From assembly GCA_900320095.1 (NCBI GenBank), contig ONQZ01000045.1, positions 1 to 57,887 of the forward strand: a stretch of DNA of 57,887 nt, in the 5' to 3' direction. Origin of the DNA: an uncultured Lentisphaerota bacterium. GTDB taxonomy: Bacteria; Verrucomicrobiota; Lentisphaeria; Victivallales; UBA1829. Below, in pieces: positions 43,406 through 53,900 of this stretch (the stretch's first letter is position 1; each line of letters opens with the position of its first letter). The position numbers were made by a program, and so were the translations under genes. The notes under the pieces are model-generated. The model was not told the origin of the DNA, searched no databases, and was given only the letters and a program-made list of their open reading frames with translations.

Positions 43406-43475
43406 GCCGGAGAACGAAAACGGCAGGCGGCGCTGTCCGCTTGCGTTGATTTCGGATTCTCCGGCTTCTTCTTTC
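43406..43475 (+). terminator. Possible terminator after the GspC-like gene
   Basis: GCCGGAGAA (43406-43414) pairs with TTCTCCGGC (43457-43465), followed by TTCTTCTTT. The loop is long (42 nt) but can fold internally. Confidence 0.45.
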
Positions 43476-43483
43476 CCCCCGCC

Positions 43484-44923
43484 ATGAAACTCCGCTTCCT
43501 GATATTCCTGACCGTTTCGACCGTATTCGCCTTCCTGCTGGCGAAGCACGACGTGACGCATGTCGGGATCGAGACGTCGCGGTATTCTACGGTGGAATCC
43601 GTGCTGGAGCGCGGCACGTTCGCGATCGACGACAGTTTTTTCACGACGCCGGACAAGTGCGAACGCAACGGGCATTTTTACGGCGACAAGCCGCCGCTGG
43701 TCACGTTCGGCGCGATCGCGTGGGGACGTGTGCTGAAGTGTTTCGGCGTGCGGTATCTGGACGGCAACTACTTCCGCGCGGTCTACCTGACGGGCGTGCT
43801 CACATTCATCCTCTCCTGCTTCACCGGATGGTTTTTCTACCTCGGATTGAGGCGGCGTCCGCGGATGCCGGAAAACTACCGGATCGCGATGTCCGTGCTG
43901 TCGGTCGCCTCCACGCTCGTGCTCTCCTACGCTGTCACGCTGAACAACCACACGCTGTGCGCGGCGGTGCTGATGGGGCTGGTCCTGCTGCTGGAACGCT
44001 GCGAGGAGACCGGGCTCACGCGTCTGCGCGCGTTCATGGCGGGCGTCCTGACCGGACTGATTCTGAACCTGGAATTCGTGTCCGGCGGCGTGCTGGGAAT
44101 CGCCGTGTTTGTCTTCGTGCTGACCTCGGTTTCGCCGCGCCGGATCGAAAACGCCCTGATGTACGCGGCGGGCGCGGGCCTGCTGATCCTGCTTGAGGCG
44201 GGGATGAACATGTTGTCCTACGGTTCGCCGCTGCCGCTGTATCTTTTCACGCACAAACCATCGTTCACGGAAAAGAACTACCTGTCCTACGCGTTCAACA
44301 TCCTGTTCGGATTCGAGGGATTTTTCCTTTACATGCCCGCGCTGCTGTTCGCCGGGTTCGCGTGCGCCTCGGAATGCATGCGCCGCGACCGGGTCTTCGT
44401 GTACATGATGGCTTCGACGCTTGCCGCGGTCTTCCTTTTTGTCGTCGGGACCTCGGATTACGGCGGCTGGTGCTACGGCTACCGGTTCCTGATCCCGTTC
44501 GCGCCCGTGCTGCTGTATTATATCGCGATCTGGTTCGGGCGGCCGCGTCCGCGCCTGAAACGCTGGAAGGTGTTCCGCCTGGCGCTGTTGTGGGGCGTGG
44601 TGTTCGCCGCCGTGGGCGTGATGAACCCGTGGAACGCCGGATACGAGGGGTCGAGCACGCCGAAGAACGCCCTCCCGAACCATTTCAAAAACGGCTTCCT
44701 CGCCAACGCGTTCGTGTTCTGCTGGCAGACCTCGCCGCGTTCCGCGCTCACGCAGCTCTTCATAGACCGCGTCTACGGGCGGGAATACGCCATGCTGTAT
44801 CTCCTGATGGAGCTGAATAACCGCAACGACCATGCCGGGCTTCAGCGTGTCATGGAAGAGCTCCGTGCGATGGAGGAAGCGGCCGCGGAGCAGGAAAACA
44901 CCACGGGAAACGCGCCGGAATGA
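43484..44923 (+). CDS. Multi-TM GT39-like glycosyltransferase (PMT/ArnT family)
   Basis: The 479 residues have about 10-11 TM segments and an early periplasmic loop with an Asp/Glu-rich stretch (VGIETSRYSTVESVLERGTF), where GT-C enzymes bind their metal and sugar-lipid donor. The pattern resembles the PMT/ArnT superfamily, which transfers a sugar from a polyprenyl phosphate carrier to a lipid or protein at the periplasmic face. A charged Glu-rich C-terminal helix (MEELRAMEEAAAEQE) ends the chain. Donor and acceptor are unknown. A second such protein lies at 49431-50825. Confidence 0.75.
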   Translation: MKLRFLIFLTVSTVFAFLLAKHDVTHVGIETSRYSTVESVLERGTFAIDDSFFTTPDKCERNGHFYGDKPPLVTFGAIAWGRVLKCFGVRYLDGNYFRAVYLTGVLTFILSCFTGWFFYLGLRRRPRMPENYRIAMSVLSVASTLVLSYAVTLNNHTLCAAVLMGLVLLLERCEETGLTRLRAFMAGVLTGLILNLEFVSGGVLGIAVFVFVLTSVSPRRIENALMYAAGAGLLILLEAGMNMLSYGSPLPLYLFTHKPSFTEKNYLSYAFNILFGFEGFFLYMPALLFAGFACASECMRRDRVFVYMMASTLAAVFLFVVGTSDYGGWCYGYRFLIPFAPVLLYYIAIWFGRPRPRLKRWKVFRLALLWGVVFAAVGVMNPWNAGYEGSSTPKNALPNHFKNGFLANAFVFCWQTSPRSALTQLFIDRVYGREYAMLYLLMELNNRNDHAGLQRVMEELRAMEEAAAEQENTTGNAPE

Positions 44924-44995
44924 CATTTCTCCGGCATTACGGCATTCCTGTCGGAAAATGAGCGTGGGAGGGGGGCTTGCGGACATGTTTTTTCC

Positions 44996-45024
44996 TTGAA
45001 AAAACAGGGTTCAAGGTGTATATT
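44996..45024 (+). promoter_or_regulatory. Promoter of lysS
   Basis: TTGAAA (44996-45001), a 17-bp spacer and TATATT (45019-45024), the best match to the common pattern in this window, 42 bp before the start. Confidence 0.75.
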
Positions 45025-45066
45025 ATATTTTCCGCAAAATCCCATCTTATGACGAAGGAAACGACC

Positions 45067-46566
45067 ATGTCCGACGAAATCATCTCCGCAGAAGCCGAGC
45101 AGAAACAGCTCGACGACATTTTCTCCCAGCGCAAGGCGAAAGCCGAAGAACTCCGTGCCGCGGGCATCGCCCCGTACGGCGTCTTCGTGGACAACATCAT
45201 CCCGACGACCGAAGCGCGCGCGAAATACGTGCCGGACGTGGAGAACACCGAACTCGTGACCGTCGCGGGCCGCATCATGACGTTCCGCGTGATGGGCAAG
45301 GCGACGTTCCTGCACATCAAGGACCAGCACGGCAGCCTCCAGCTGTACGCCCAGCGCGACCTGCTCGGCGAGGAGGAATACAGGCGCTTCAAGCGCCTCG
45401 ATCCGGGCGACCTGATCGCCGCCAGCGGGCACATGTTCGTGACGAAGACCGGCGAGATCACGCTGAAGATGCACTCGTACACGATGCTGTCGAAGTCCCT
45501 GCGTCCGCTGCCGGAGAAATTCCACGGCCTGACCGACATGGAACAGCGCTACCGTCAGCGTTACCTTGATCTCATCATGAACGACGAGAGCCGTTCCCTC
45601 TTCTTCAAGCGCATCCAGATCATCCGCGAAATCCGCAACTTCCTCGAATCGCGCGGATTCATGGAGGTCGAGACCCCGATGCTCCAGTACATCCCCGGCG
45701 GCGCCGCCGCCACGCCGTTCAAGACGCACTACAACGCGCTGGACTGCGACATGTACATGCGCATCGCGCCGGAACTTTACCTGAAGCGCCTGCTGGTCGG
45801 CGGATTCGAGAAGGTGTACGAGCTGAACCGCAACTTCCGCAACGAGGGCATCGACCGCCGCCACAACCCCGAATTCACCATGATCGAGATCTATCAGGCG
45901 TTCGGCAACTGCGAGACCATGATGGAGCTCATCGAGAGCATGGTCACGACCATCGCGCAGAAGGTGTTCGGCACGCTCCAGATCAAGCTTCCCGGCGACA
46001 AGGTCATCAACCTCGAACGTCCGTGGCGGCGCGCCCCGTACCGCGACCTCGTCCGCGAGCGCACGGGCCGTCAGGACTGGTTCGAGCTTCCGCGCGAGGA
46101 GAAATACAAGCTCGCGAAGGAACTCGGCGCGCAGGTCATGCCCGACTGGACCGATCTCGAGATCACGCACGAAATCTACGAAAAGCTGATCGAGCACACG
46201 CTCATCCAGCCGACCTTCGTGACGCGCCTCCCCGCTGAACTCGTCCCGCTCGCCAAGAAGTGCGCCGACGATCCCAAAAGCGTCGATGTGTACGAACTCG
46301 AGATCAACGGACAGGAAATCTCCCCCGGCTACTCCGAGCTCAACGACCCGATCGACCAGCGCAAGCGCTTCATGGAGCAGGTCACGCTGTCCGGCAAGGA
46401 CCCGGCGCAGGCGGTCGACGAGGACTTCCTCACCGCGCTCGAATACGGCATGCCCCCGGCGGGCGGCATGGGCATCGGCGTGGACCGTCTCGTGATGCTC
46501 CTGACCGGCACGGAGTCCATCCGCGACGTCGTGCTCTTCCCGCAGCTCAAACCGCGCCAGAACTGA
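45067..46566 (+). CDS. lysS: Lysyl-tRNA synthetase, class II
   Basis: This enzyme charges tRNA-Lys. The start at 45067 follows GAAGGAAACGACC; the in-frame Met at 45049 and the upstream frame have no ribosome site. The 499 residues are the usual LysS length: an N-terminal OB fold (TVAGRIMTFRVMGKATFLHIKD), class II motif 1 and 2 (RFMEVETPML-type GFMEVETPML, then FRNEGIDRRHNPEFTMIE) and motif 3 GMGIGVDRLVMLLTG. It probably forms a transcript with purO and the helicase gene, with gaps of 70 and 26 bp. Confidence 0.96.
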   Translation: MSDEIISAEAEQKQLDDIFSQRKAKAEELRAAGIAPYGVFVDNIIPTTEARAKYVPDVENTELVTVAGRIMTFRVMGKATFLHIKDQHGSLQLYAQRDLLGEEEYRRFKRLDPGDLIAASGHMFVTKTGEITLKMHSYTMLSKSLRPLPEKFHGLTDMEQRYRQRYLDLIMNDESRSLFFKRIQIIREIRNFLESRGFMEVETPMLQYIPGGAAATPFKTHYNALDCDMYMRIAPELYLKRLLVGGFEKVYELNRNFRNEGIDRRHNPEFTMIEIYQAFGNCETMMELIESMVTTIAQKVFGTLQIKLPGDKVINLERPWRRAPYRDLVRERTGRQDWFELPREEKYKLAKELGAQVMPDWTDLEITHEIYEKLIEHTLIQPTFVTRLPAELVPLAKKCADDPKSVDVYELEINGQEISPGYSELNDPIDQRKRFMEQVTLSGKDPAQAVDEDFLTALEYGMPPAGGMGIGVDRLVMLLTGTESIRDVVLFPQLKPRQN

Positions 46567-46636
46567 GCCCGTTTCCACCTTACGCATTTCCCAAACATTT
46601 TGATAACTTTTTTAGAAGTCTGAAAGGACCACGACC

Positions 46637-47272
46637 ATGTATCTCGGACGAATCGTCTGCGCCGGCATGACCCGCGACGGCAAACCCTGCGCGGCTTACC
46701 GCGTCTCCTCCCGTTCCTTCCCGAACCGCAGCGCCAAGCTCATCACCGGCAAGATCGCCATCCTGCCGCGCGCGGGCTTCGAAAGCGACCTGGCGAAGAA
46801 CCCCTATATCGCCTACAACTGCATCCGCCTCTCCGGCGCGGTCGCCCTCGCCACGAACGGCTCCCAGACCGACCCGATCATCGAGAAGATCGCCATGGGC
46901 GTGCCGCTCCGCGACGCGTTCGCGTCCTGCCTGCTCGCGATGGACTATGAAAAAGACCAGCTGAACACGCCCCGCGTGGCGGCGGCAGTCGACGCCAAGG
47001 CGGGCAAGCTCGTGCTCGGCATCGTCCGCTGCGACGCCATCCTCGTGCGCGAATATCCCTGCGTCCCCGGCGAACTCCGTTTCGTCTCCACCTACACGCT
47101 CGACCATCCGTGCGGCGACAACGTGGACGACAAGTTCGACGCGGCCGACGCTCCGGCGATCTGCTCCTACGTGATCGGCGGCGGCCGTTTCGCCGAATTC
47201 GAAAACGCCGTGACCGCGGCGTCCGCCGTCTGGGACGGCCTCACGTTCCAGCTCGCGGCGCAGGACGCGTAA
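46637..47272 (+). CDS. purO: IMP cyclohydrolase, archaeal PurO type
   Basis: PurO closes the last ring in purine synthesis, turning FAICAR into IMP, replacing the cyclohydrolase half of PurH. The 211 residues begin MYLGRIVCAG with YRVSSRSFPNR near residue 21, a family hallmark, then NPYIAYNCIR and YTLDHPCGDNV. The start follows AAAGGACC. It is common in archaea and rare in bacteria; its presence suggests the genome lacks a full PurH or has a split route. Confidence 0.87.
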   Translation: MYLGRIVCAGMTRDGKPCAAYRVSSRSFPNRSAKLITGKIAILPRAGFESDLAKNPYIAYNCIRLSGAVALATNGSQTDPIIEKIAMGVPLRDAFASCLLAMDYEKDQLNTPRVAAAVDAKAGKLVLGIVRCDAILVREYPCVPGELRFVSTYTLDHPCGDNVDDKFDAADAPAICSYVIGGGRFAEFENAVTAASAVWDGLTFQLAAQDA

Positions 47273-47298
47273 TCAATCTCCCATAAGGAATCCCGTCC

Positions 47299-49392
47299 GT
47301 GCCCGTCATGCGCGATTGTCTGTCCGGACTGAACCCGGAACAGAGGGAAGCGGTTCTTCAGATCGAAGGACCGCTCCTCGTGCTTGCCGGCGCGGGCACG
47401 GGCAAAACGCGCGTCATCACGTCCCGCATCGCGCACATGATCGGGGAGGGCATCCCGCCGGAACAGATCGCGGGCATGACCTTCACGAACAAGGCCGCGG
47501 CGGAGATGCGCGAACGCGTAGCGGCGATGGTGCCCGGCGCGGCGGCCGACAAGGTCACACTCGGCACGTTCCACTCGTTCTGCGCGCGTATCCTGCGGCG
47601 CGATATCGCATTTGCCGGCAACTACAACTCGAACTACAGCATCCTGGACGAAAGCGACCAGCTCGGCATCATCAAGCAGGCGTCCGCCGAGCTCGGATTC
47701 GGCAAGGACGAGATCCCGGCGAAGGAAGTCGCGGCGTTCATCGGCAGATGCAAGAACCAGATGCAGTTCCCCGCCGATGTGCCGTCGGGCGGCAACGACG
47801 CGTTTCTGGCGATCTACGAACGCTACCAGCAGATCCTGGAGCTTCAGAACGCGTTGGATTTCGACGACCTTCTTCTGCTTGTCCTGAAGATATTCAAGGA
47901 GCAGCCGGATTGTCTGGCGCGCTATCAGGACAGATACCGCTACCTGCTGGTCGACGAGTATCAGGACACCAACGCCGCCCAGCTCAAACTGCTCCAGTAT
48001 CTCACGCAGTTCCGGCAGAACATCTGCGTGGTCGGCGACGACGACCAGAGCATCTACGCGTGGCGCGGCGCCGACGTCGGAAACATCCTGAACTTCCCGA
48101 CCTATTTTCCCGGCGCGCGCGAGATCAAGCTCGAACAGAACTACCGTTCCACCAACAACATCCTCCGCGCCGCGAACAGCGTCATCTCCCACAACGGCGC
48201 GCGGTTCGACAAGAGCCTGTGGTCGACCAAGGGCGACGGCGAGGAGATCCGGCTCGCGCAGCTGGAGGACGGCGACGCCGAGGCGGAATTCGTCTACAAC
48301 ATGATGGAGCACATCATCGCCGCCAATCCGGACTACTGCTACCGGGATTTCGCGGTGCTGTACCGCTCGAACTACCTCTCGCGCACGCTCGAACAGGTCT
48401 TCCATTCGCACAATATCCGCCCGCGCATCATCGGCGGCCAGGAGTTCTTCCAGCGCAAGGAGGTCAAGGACGCCGTGGCGTACCTGAAGCTCGTGCTGAA
48501 CAGGCGCGACGACCAGAGCCTGCTGCGCGTGATCGGCGTGCCTCCGCGCGGCATCGGCGACAAGGCGGTCATGCGCCTGCGCAACCTGCGGAAGGCGGCG
48601 AACACCCCGATGCAGGACCTGCTTTCCGAATCCGCGTTCGCCGAATCCGTCACCAAGGCCGCCGCAAACTCGGCGGCGAATCTGGCTGCCGCGGTCCGGA
48701 AGGCGCGCGAGGCGTTCTCCACGCCCGGCGGTCTCGCGGAAAAGGTCACGGACTACTTCGAAGAGGTCGGCTATCTGAACGGATTCCTGAAAATCTATCG
48801 CGACACGGAAGAAGCGAAAAACCGTCAGGACAACGTGCTGGAATTCATCAATTCCATCTCCCAGCTCGAATACAACCAGCCGCCCGGAAGCGACCCGCTT
48901 ACCATCGGCGACCTGCTCGAAAGGTTCTCCCTCATGGACGACAACGACCGCACGAAGGACGACAACGAGGACAACCGTAACGCGCCGGTCTTCTCCACCG
49001 TCCACGCCGCGCAGGGCCTGGAATTCCCCATCGTCTTCGTGATCGGCATGGAGGAGGGGCTGTTCCCCCATGAACGCGCCATGGAGGAGTCGTCGCGCGG
49101 GGTCGAGGAGGAGCGCCGTCTGTGCTATGTGGCGATCACACGCGCCCGCGAACAGCTCATCCTCACGCTTGCACGCAAGCGCTTCAAGTACGGCGAATAC
49201 GAACTGCACAAGCCGTCTCGGTTCCTGCAGGACCTCCCGGACGGGCTCGCAAGCCGTCTCCAGTCGCAGGAGGACCTGATCCCGCGCATGAACGAGGACG
49301 AACAGCGCGCGGCGTTCGAGGCGGTGCTGGAAGACCTTCGCCGGAAGATGAAGGAAAAAGGCTTCTTCCGCAATGGCGGCGGCGACTTCTGA
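47299..49392 (+). CDS. UvrD/Rep-family ATP-dependent DNA helicase
   Basis: A superfamily 1A helicase of 697 residues that unwinds DNA 3' to 5' during repair and replication restart. Motifs in order: Q motif LNPEQREAV, Walker A GAGTGKTR, Ia MTFTNKAAAEMRER, TFHSFCARILRR, Walker B DEYQDTN, III GDDDQSIYAWRGA, IV QNYRST, V VHAAQGLEFPIVFVIG and VI YVAITRAR. The GTG at 47299 is chosen, with AAGGAA at 8 bp; an ATG three codons later is too close to a ribosome site. The length is nearer to Rep and short PcrA than UvrD. Confidence 0.93.
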   Translation: MPVMRDCLSGLNPEQREAVLQIEGPLLVLAGAGTGKTRVITSRIAHMIGEGIPPEQIAGMTFTNKAAAEMRERVAAMVPGAAADKVTLGTFHSFCARILRRDIAFAGNYNSNYSILDESDQLGIIKQASAELGFGKDEIPAKEVAAFIGRCKNQMQFPADVPSGGNDAFLAIYERYQQILELQNALDFDDLLLLVLKIFKEQPDCLARYQDRYRYLLVDEYQDTNAAQLKLLQYLTQFRQNICVVGDDDQSIYAWRGADVGNILNFPTYFPGAREIKLEQNYRSTNNILRAANSVISHNGARFDKSLWSTKGDGEEIRLAQLEDGDAEAEFVYNMMEHIIAANPDYCYRDFAVLYRSNYLSRTLEQVFHSHNIRPRIIGGQEFFQRKEVKDAVAYLKLVLNRRDDQSLLRVIGVPPRGIGDKAVMRLRNLRKAANTPMQDLLSESAFAESVTKAAANSAANLAAAVRKAREAFSTPGGLAEKVTDYFEEVGYLNGFLKIYRDTEEAKNRQDNVLEFINSISQLEYNQPPGSDPLTIGDLLERFSLMDDNDRTKDDNEDNRNAPVFSTVHAAQGLEFPIVFVIGMEEGLFPHERAMEESSRGVEEERRLCYVAITRAREQLILTLARKRFKYGEYELHKPSRFLQDLPDGLASRLQSQEDLIPRMNEDEQRAAFEAVLEDLRRKMKEKGFFRNGGGDF

Positions 49393-49430
49393 GCCTGCCC
49401 GTTTCCGCCTGTTTTATACTCGGTTTTATT

Positions 49431-50825
49431 ATGACTTCCGAACCATCCACGCAAAAGAACCCTCCGCCGGCCGGGCACGGAAAACCGGGCGGAAAGGCGT
49501 TTTCGCGGCGGCGGATCCTGCTGTTTTCAGGCGTGCTGCTTCTGCTCTTCATCGGGCACCTGGCGGCGGACCTGTATATGATGGACCGGCATCTTGATTT
49601 CGTCATGGTCAACGACGGATGGGAATATCTCGCCGGGGCGCGTTCCTTCGCGGAGAACGGCACGTTCATGACCGGCGAGGAACGGTATTACGAAGCGCCC
49701 CGGACCCGCGACATTCCCGAGGCGTACCGCCCGCCGCTCATCGGGTTCCTGACCGGAACGATCCTGCTTGTCGTGCGCGATACGCTGGTCGCCGCGGCGG
49801 TGTTCACGGCGTTGTCCGCCACGCTGCTTGCGCTGGTGATGTATTGGGCCGGATGCCGCATGGGCGGGCTGTGGAGCGGGCTGACCGCCGCCGCGATCGT
49901 GTCGTTTCACCCGGTCTTCCTGTCGTATGCCCTGCGGTATTCCTCGGAAGGGCTCTTCTTCCTGATGCTGGCCGTGTATCTTCTTGCCTGGACCGGTCCG
50001 GAACGCCCCTGGAAATACGCGGTCATGGGGGCGGCGGCGGGACTTGCCTGCGGCGCGCGTCCGACCGCCCTGCTTCTTCTTCCCGCGTTCGCGGTCTTCC
50101 TGCTGATCCGGTGCGCCGGGCGCAAATGGATGGGCGAGGGGGCCTCGGCTCCGGGCGCGAAACGCTCTCTGCTGGATTACGCGGTCTACGCGGCGGCGTT
50201 TCTGATCGTGATAAGCCCGTTCTGCATCCGCAGCCGCATGAACTACGGCACGTGGAATCCCTCCGGGTGTCTCGGCGGCTACAACATGTTTGTGGGGAAC
50301 AACCGCGACAACGCGCTGGCGTACCGCGCAACCACCGGGAAGGAATTTCTTGAGCTTCAGAATCGGGGCGTCGACCGCGCGGTCGCGTTCGCGAAGTCCC
50401 TGCCGGCCGATCTGTCGCCCGTGGAACAGGACCGCCGTTTCCTTGAGGCCGCCGGAGAGGAGATTGATTCCCTCGGCGTTGCGGAGTTCTGCCGTCTGAC
50501 CGCGGCGAAGGCATGGCATTTCCTCCGTCCGTGGCCCATGCGCGGCGCGCATTCCGAGCCCGTCTTCTGGCTGATCACCGTCTCCGAACTCCTGCTTTTC
50601 GCCTGCGGCGCGGCGGGCGTCGTGCTCCTGCGGAAAGATCGCGTGTTTCTGCTGCTTCTGCTGATGATCCTGTGCACGGGGCTGTCCGCCCATTCGATCG
50701 TGCATGTCCAGCTGCGCCACCGGGTCCCGTTCCTGGACCTGCCGCTGGTCCTGCTTGCCGCCGTGACGGCCGGACGCCTGATTCAGCATGTGTTCCGTTC
50801 CGGGATACATGCCTCCAGGTCATAA
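49431..50825 (+). CDS. Multi-TM glycosyltransferase-like protein (GT39/83 type)
   Basis: The 464 residues have a short Pro/Lys-rich N-terminus and about 11 TM segments. The first periplasmic loop contains VNDGWEYLAGARSFAENGTFM, where GT-C enzymes bind their metal and polyprenyl donor, then TRDIPEAYRPPLIGF. The end (RHRVPFLDLPLVLLAAVTAG) matches the PMT-like pattern RYRIPxxP. Substrates are unknown. It follows the helicase by 38 bp. The ribosome site at 49431 is weak, though the frame is not protein-like before it. Confidence 0.75.
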   Translation: MTSEPSTQKNPPPAGHGKPGGKAFSRRRILLFSGVLLLLFIGHLAADLYMMDRHLDFVMVNDGWEYLAGARSFAENGTFMTGEERYYEAPRTRDIPEAYRPPLIGFLTGTILLVVRDTLVAAAVFTALSATLLALVMYWAGCRMGGLWSGLTAAAIVSFHPVFLSYALRYSSEGLFFLMLAVYLLAWTGPERPWKYAVMGAAAGLACGARPTALLLLPAFAVFLLIRCAGRKWMGEGASAPGAKRSLLDYAVYAAAFLIVISPFCIRSRMNYGTWNPSGCLGGYNMFVGNNRDNALAYRATTGKEFLELQNRGVDRAVAFAKSLPADLSPVEQDRRFLEAAGEEIDSLGVAEFCRLTAAKAWHFLRPWPMRGAHSEPVFWLITVSELLLFACGAAGVVLLRKDRVFLLLLLMILCTGLSAHSIVHVQLRHRVPFLDLPLVLLAAVTAGRLIQHVFRSGIHASRS

Positions 50826-50836
50826 GAGTCTCATCA

Positions 50837-50871
50837 AATAAAAATAACCCCCGGACTGTTTCCAGTTCGGG
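50837..50871 (-). terminator. Terminator of the strand-loop-strand repeat gene
   Basis: CCCGAACTG and CAGTCCGGG arms (one mismatch on this strand) with a GAAA loop are followed by a T-rich run on the minus strand. It lies about 50 bp past the stop and may also stop the convergent plus-strand gene. Confidence 0.6.
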
Positions 50872-50923
50872 AGCTATTCGTGCTCAAGCGAAGCTGAGAG
50901 CACTATGCGGCACACTTCGTGTG

Positions 50924-53900
50924 TTAAGCGATGACGGTCCAGGCCATATCGACGCCACGGCCGAGTTCGACCCACTGCGAGGTGTCGCCGGAATCGTAGT
51001 ATCCGAGCATGCCGGTCGAATACTGCCGAACGAGCAGGTCGTCCTTCGCGTCGCCGTTGTAATCGCCCGCGCCGACCACGAACCAGTCTTCCGCGTCGAG
51101 CTGGGCGAGAGACACGAAGCTGTCGACGGCCGACCGCGTAGAACATTTGTCCGTCATTGTAGGTCATCAGGACACTGTCCTTGCCGTCGCCGTCGAAGTC
51201 GCCGCATCCGACGAGCTTCCAGGCGTCGCCGCCGAAATTCCCGCTGAGCGTCGCCCAGTCCTCCTTGCCGTCCTTCCACACGCCGAGGGCATACAGCTCG
51301 GGGGCGTACCACACGATCGAGTTCACGCCAGCCGCGTTCCCGGTCAGGTTTCCGACCTTGTTCTTCCAGGCGATGTCGTCGGCGTTGTTCAGGTAGCCGA
51401 TGTTCACCCACGTGGAGCCGTCCGGCAGGTCGTTCGCGTCGGCATAATAGCCGATGTAAGCGCCCTTCGCGCCTTCGACTTCGACGTTGCCGACGAGGAC
51501 GGAATCCGCCTTGCCGTCGCCAGTCATGTCGTGGCAGCCCAGATTCTCCCATTCGGCGGGATGATTGCTGTTGGCGGACTGCCAGGTGTTCGTGCCGTTC
51601 ATCCAGTATCCGTGGGCGTAATTGTTGCCGGTCCACACGAACATGACGTCGGAAATGCCGTTGCCGTCGATATCGCTCTTCGCGGAGCCCGCCGGAGCCG
51701 CGGCTTCGACCGTGACGGACAGGACATTGTCTGCGCCTTTCAGATCGAGTGTGTAGTCGAGGTCGCCGATCCTCACCTTGTTGCCGACCTTGAGCGTGCC
51801 GAGGCTCGTCCCCTCGGTGTTCTTCACTGTGATCGTGCTGTCGAATCCCGCCGCACCGTCCGCGAGTTTGTACGTCGTTTTGTTCTGGTCGCCGCTGACC
51901 GTGAGCGTGTAGACGGCGCTGCTGACGTTGGCGGCTTTGTTCAGGCCGCGGACGAGGAGGTTCGCGAACGACTTGCTGGAGATGTCGAAGTCCAGGATGC
52001 CGCCGGAAGCGAAGGAGAGGACCTGGCTGGCGTTCCTGAGATCGGCTGTGCCGGTGAACCTGCCGCCTGAACTGACGGTGAGGCCGACGAGTTCGCAGTC
52101 GGAGCCGATGACCGTTCCGCCGGATTCCACACTGCCGGCGATGACGCCGTACGAGTGGACGACGGCTCTGCCGCCTTCCCATACATGGCAGTCCGTTGCC
52201 GAACCGTGGGAGACCGTCAGGAGTCCGCCGTTGATATTGACCGTATTGGCCGTGCCGCTGCTGAGCACGAGTTCGCCGCCGGTCCCGATGATGGTGATGG
52301 TCGCGAGCGCGCCTCTGACCGTCGTCATGGTTCCGCCGCTGCCGATGGTGGTGCGGCTGGCGACCGCGCCGGAGGAAACGATGATCTTTCCGCCGGAGGA
52401 AACGAAGCATGTGTCGATAGTCCCCTCGATCGTCGCCGAGGCTCCGGATTCAATGCACATGCTGTCGGCGAAACCGTTCGAATACACCTGAAGGCTTGCC
52501 TGCGAGCCGAGGATGTATCCTTTGCTCGTCCTTGCGTTTCCGGTGACGAGCAGTTTTGCCGTAGAGGAGGACGCAAGCCCGGTCCCTATGACATCGACAT
52601 TGGCGGCGCTGCAGCCGTTGCCGATGATCAGCGACCCCGAAGAGACATAGCCGCGGGAAAGGTACGCGCCCGAGCTGAGGTTCATATATCCGCCCTTGAG
52701 ATCGCCGGAACGGACCGTGCCGTTGGAGACATAGAGGATACCGCCTTCGGATACAGTCGCGATTAAGCCGCTCGTCCGGGCAATCGTCGCCGTGCCGTTC
52801 GACAGGACGTTGATCTTCGCGCCCGCCTCCGCCGAGCCGTTGACAAATGCTCCGCTGACGTCGACGGTGCCGCCGCTGAAGATCTGGCAGTTCTCTGCCG
52901 TGCCCCGCACATCCAGATTGCCGAGGAGCAGGACGTTGATCTTCTCCGCCTTGCCGCCGGACATGATCGTTTCGGAGCCGTAGATGCCGCCGCCGGAAAT
53001 GTATCCGCCGGACTTGACGAACACCGCGCCGCTGGTCTTCACATCGACGGCACTGGCGCGTGCGCCCTCGTACACATAGAGTTTGCCGCCGGCGCTGACC
53101 GTGCCTACATTGAGGCTGGTGTCGCTGTTGAGGTAGGCCGTCGCGGACTGGATGGTCAGGGCGTTCGCATAGCCCCTGCTGCCGCCGTATGAGCTGACCT
53201 CCATGACGCCGCCCAGCAGTTTTTCCTGGTAGGAGGAACCGCCGCTCAGGTATGTGGTCCCGCCGCTGAACGTGCCGGCGTAGCTTTTTCCGTAGTTTAC
53301 GAATTTTCCGGCTATCAGCGTTGTTTCAGACGCGGTTGCGCTGCTCAGAAGATACATCCTGCCGGACGTGACGGTCGTTGCTGAGCAGTTGGCTCCCGCG
53401 GAAACATAGAACCCGCCGTTGCTTTCGATCATCGTGTTGTTGGCCTTGCCGCCGGGCAGGACATAGACCACGCCGCCGAGCGCGGAAGTATAGTTGATAA
53501 CTCCGCCGTTGGTCGCGACGAGCGAGCCGCCGGAGTAGACCTTGGTCGACGTGGCCGAGGCGGCGCTGCTGACAGTCATGATCCCGTTGGAATAAATCCT
53601 GTTGAGATGCCCCGAGCCGTCGGGTTTGAGATGGACTTCGGCGCCCTTCGAAGAGCCGAAGTCGTTGCCGATGGTGGCTTCCTGAAGGTATCCGCCGCTG
53701 GAAACGTAAACATAGCCGGACAATACCCTGACATCGCTTCCCGTGGCATAATAACACAGCACCAGTTGTCCGCCGCTGACAATGTTGACATAGCTTGTGT
53801 AGCCATACACCGTGGAGCCGCCGCTGGACCAGCCGAAGACGTCCAGCGAGCCGCTGTGCCCGACCGTGGTGTCAAAGACACGTCCGCCCGCGGCGCTGAC

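Noticed and set aside
42503..44986. An 827-codon minus-strand frame opposite the GspC-like and GT39-like genes.
   Set aside because: Composition is Arg/His/Gln-rich with no domain, and no ribosome site or promoter. The plus-strand genes have TM segments and starts.
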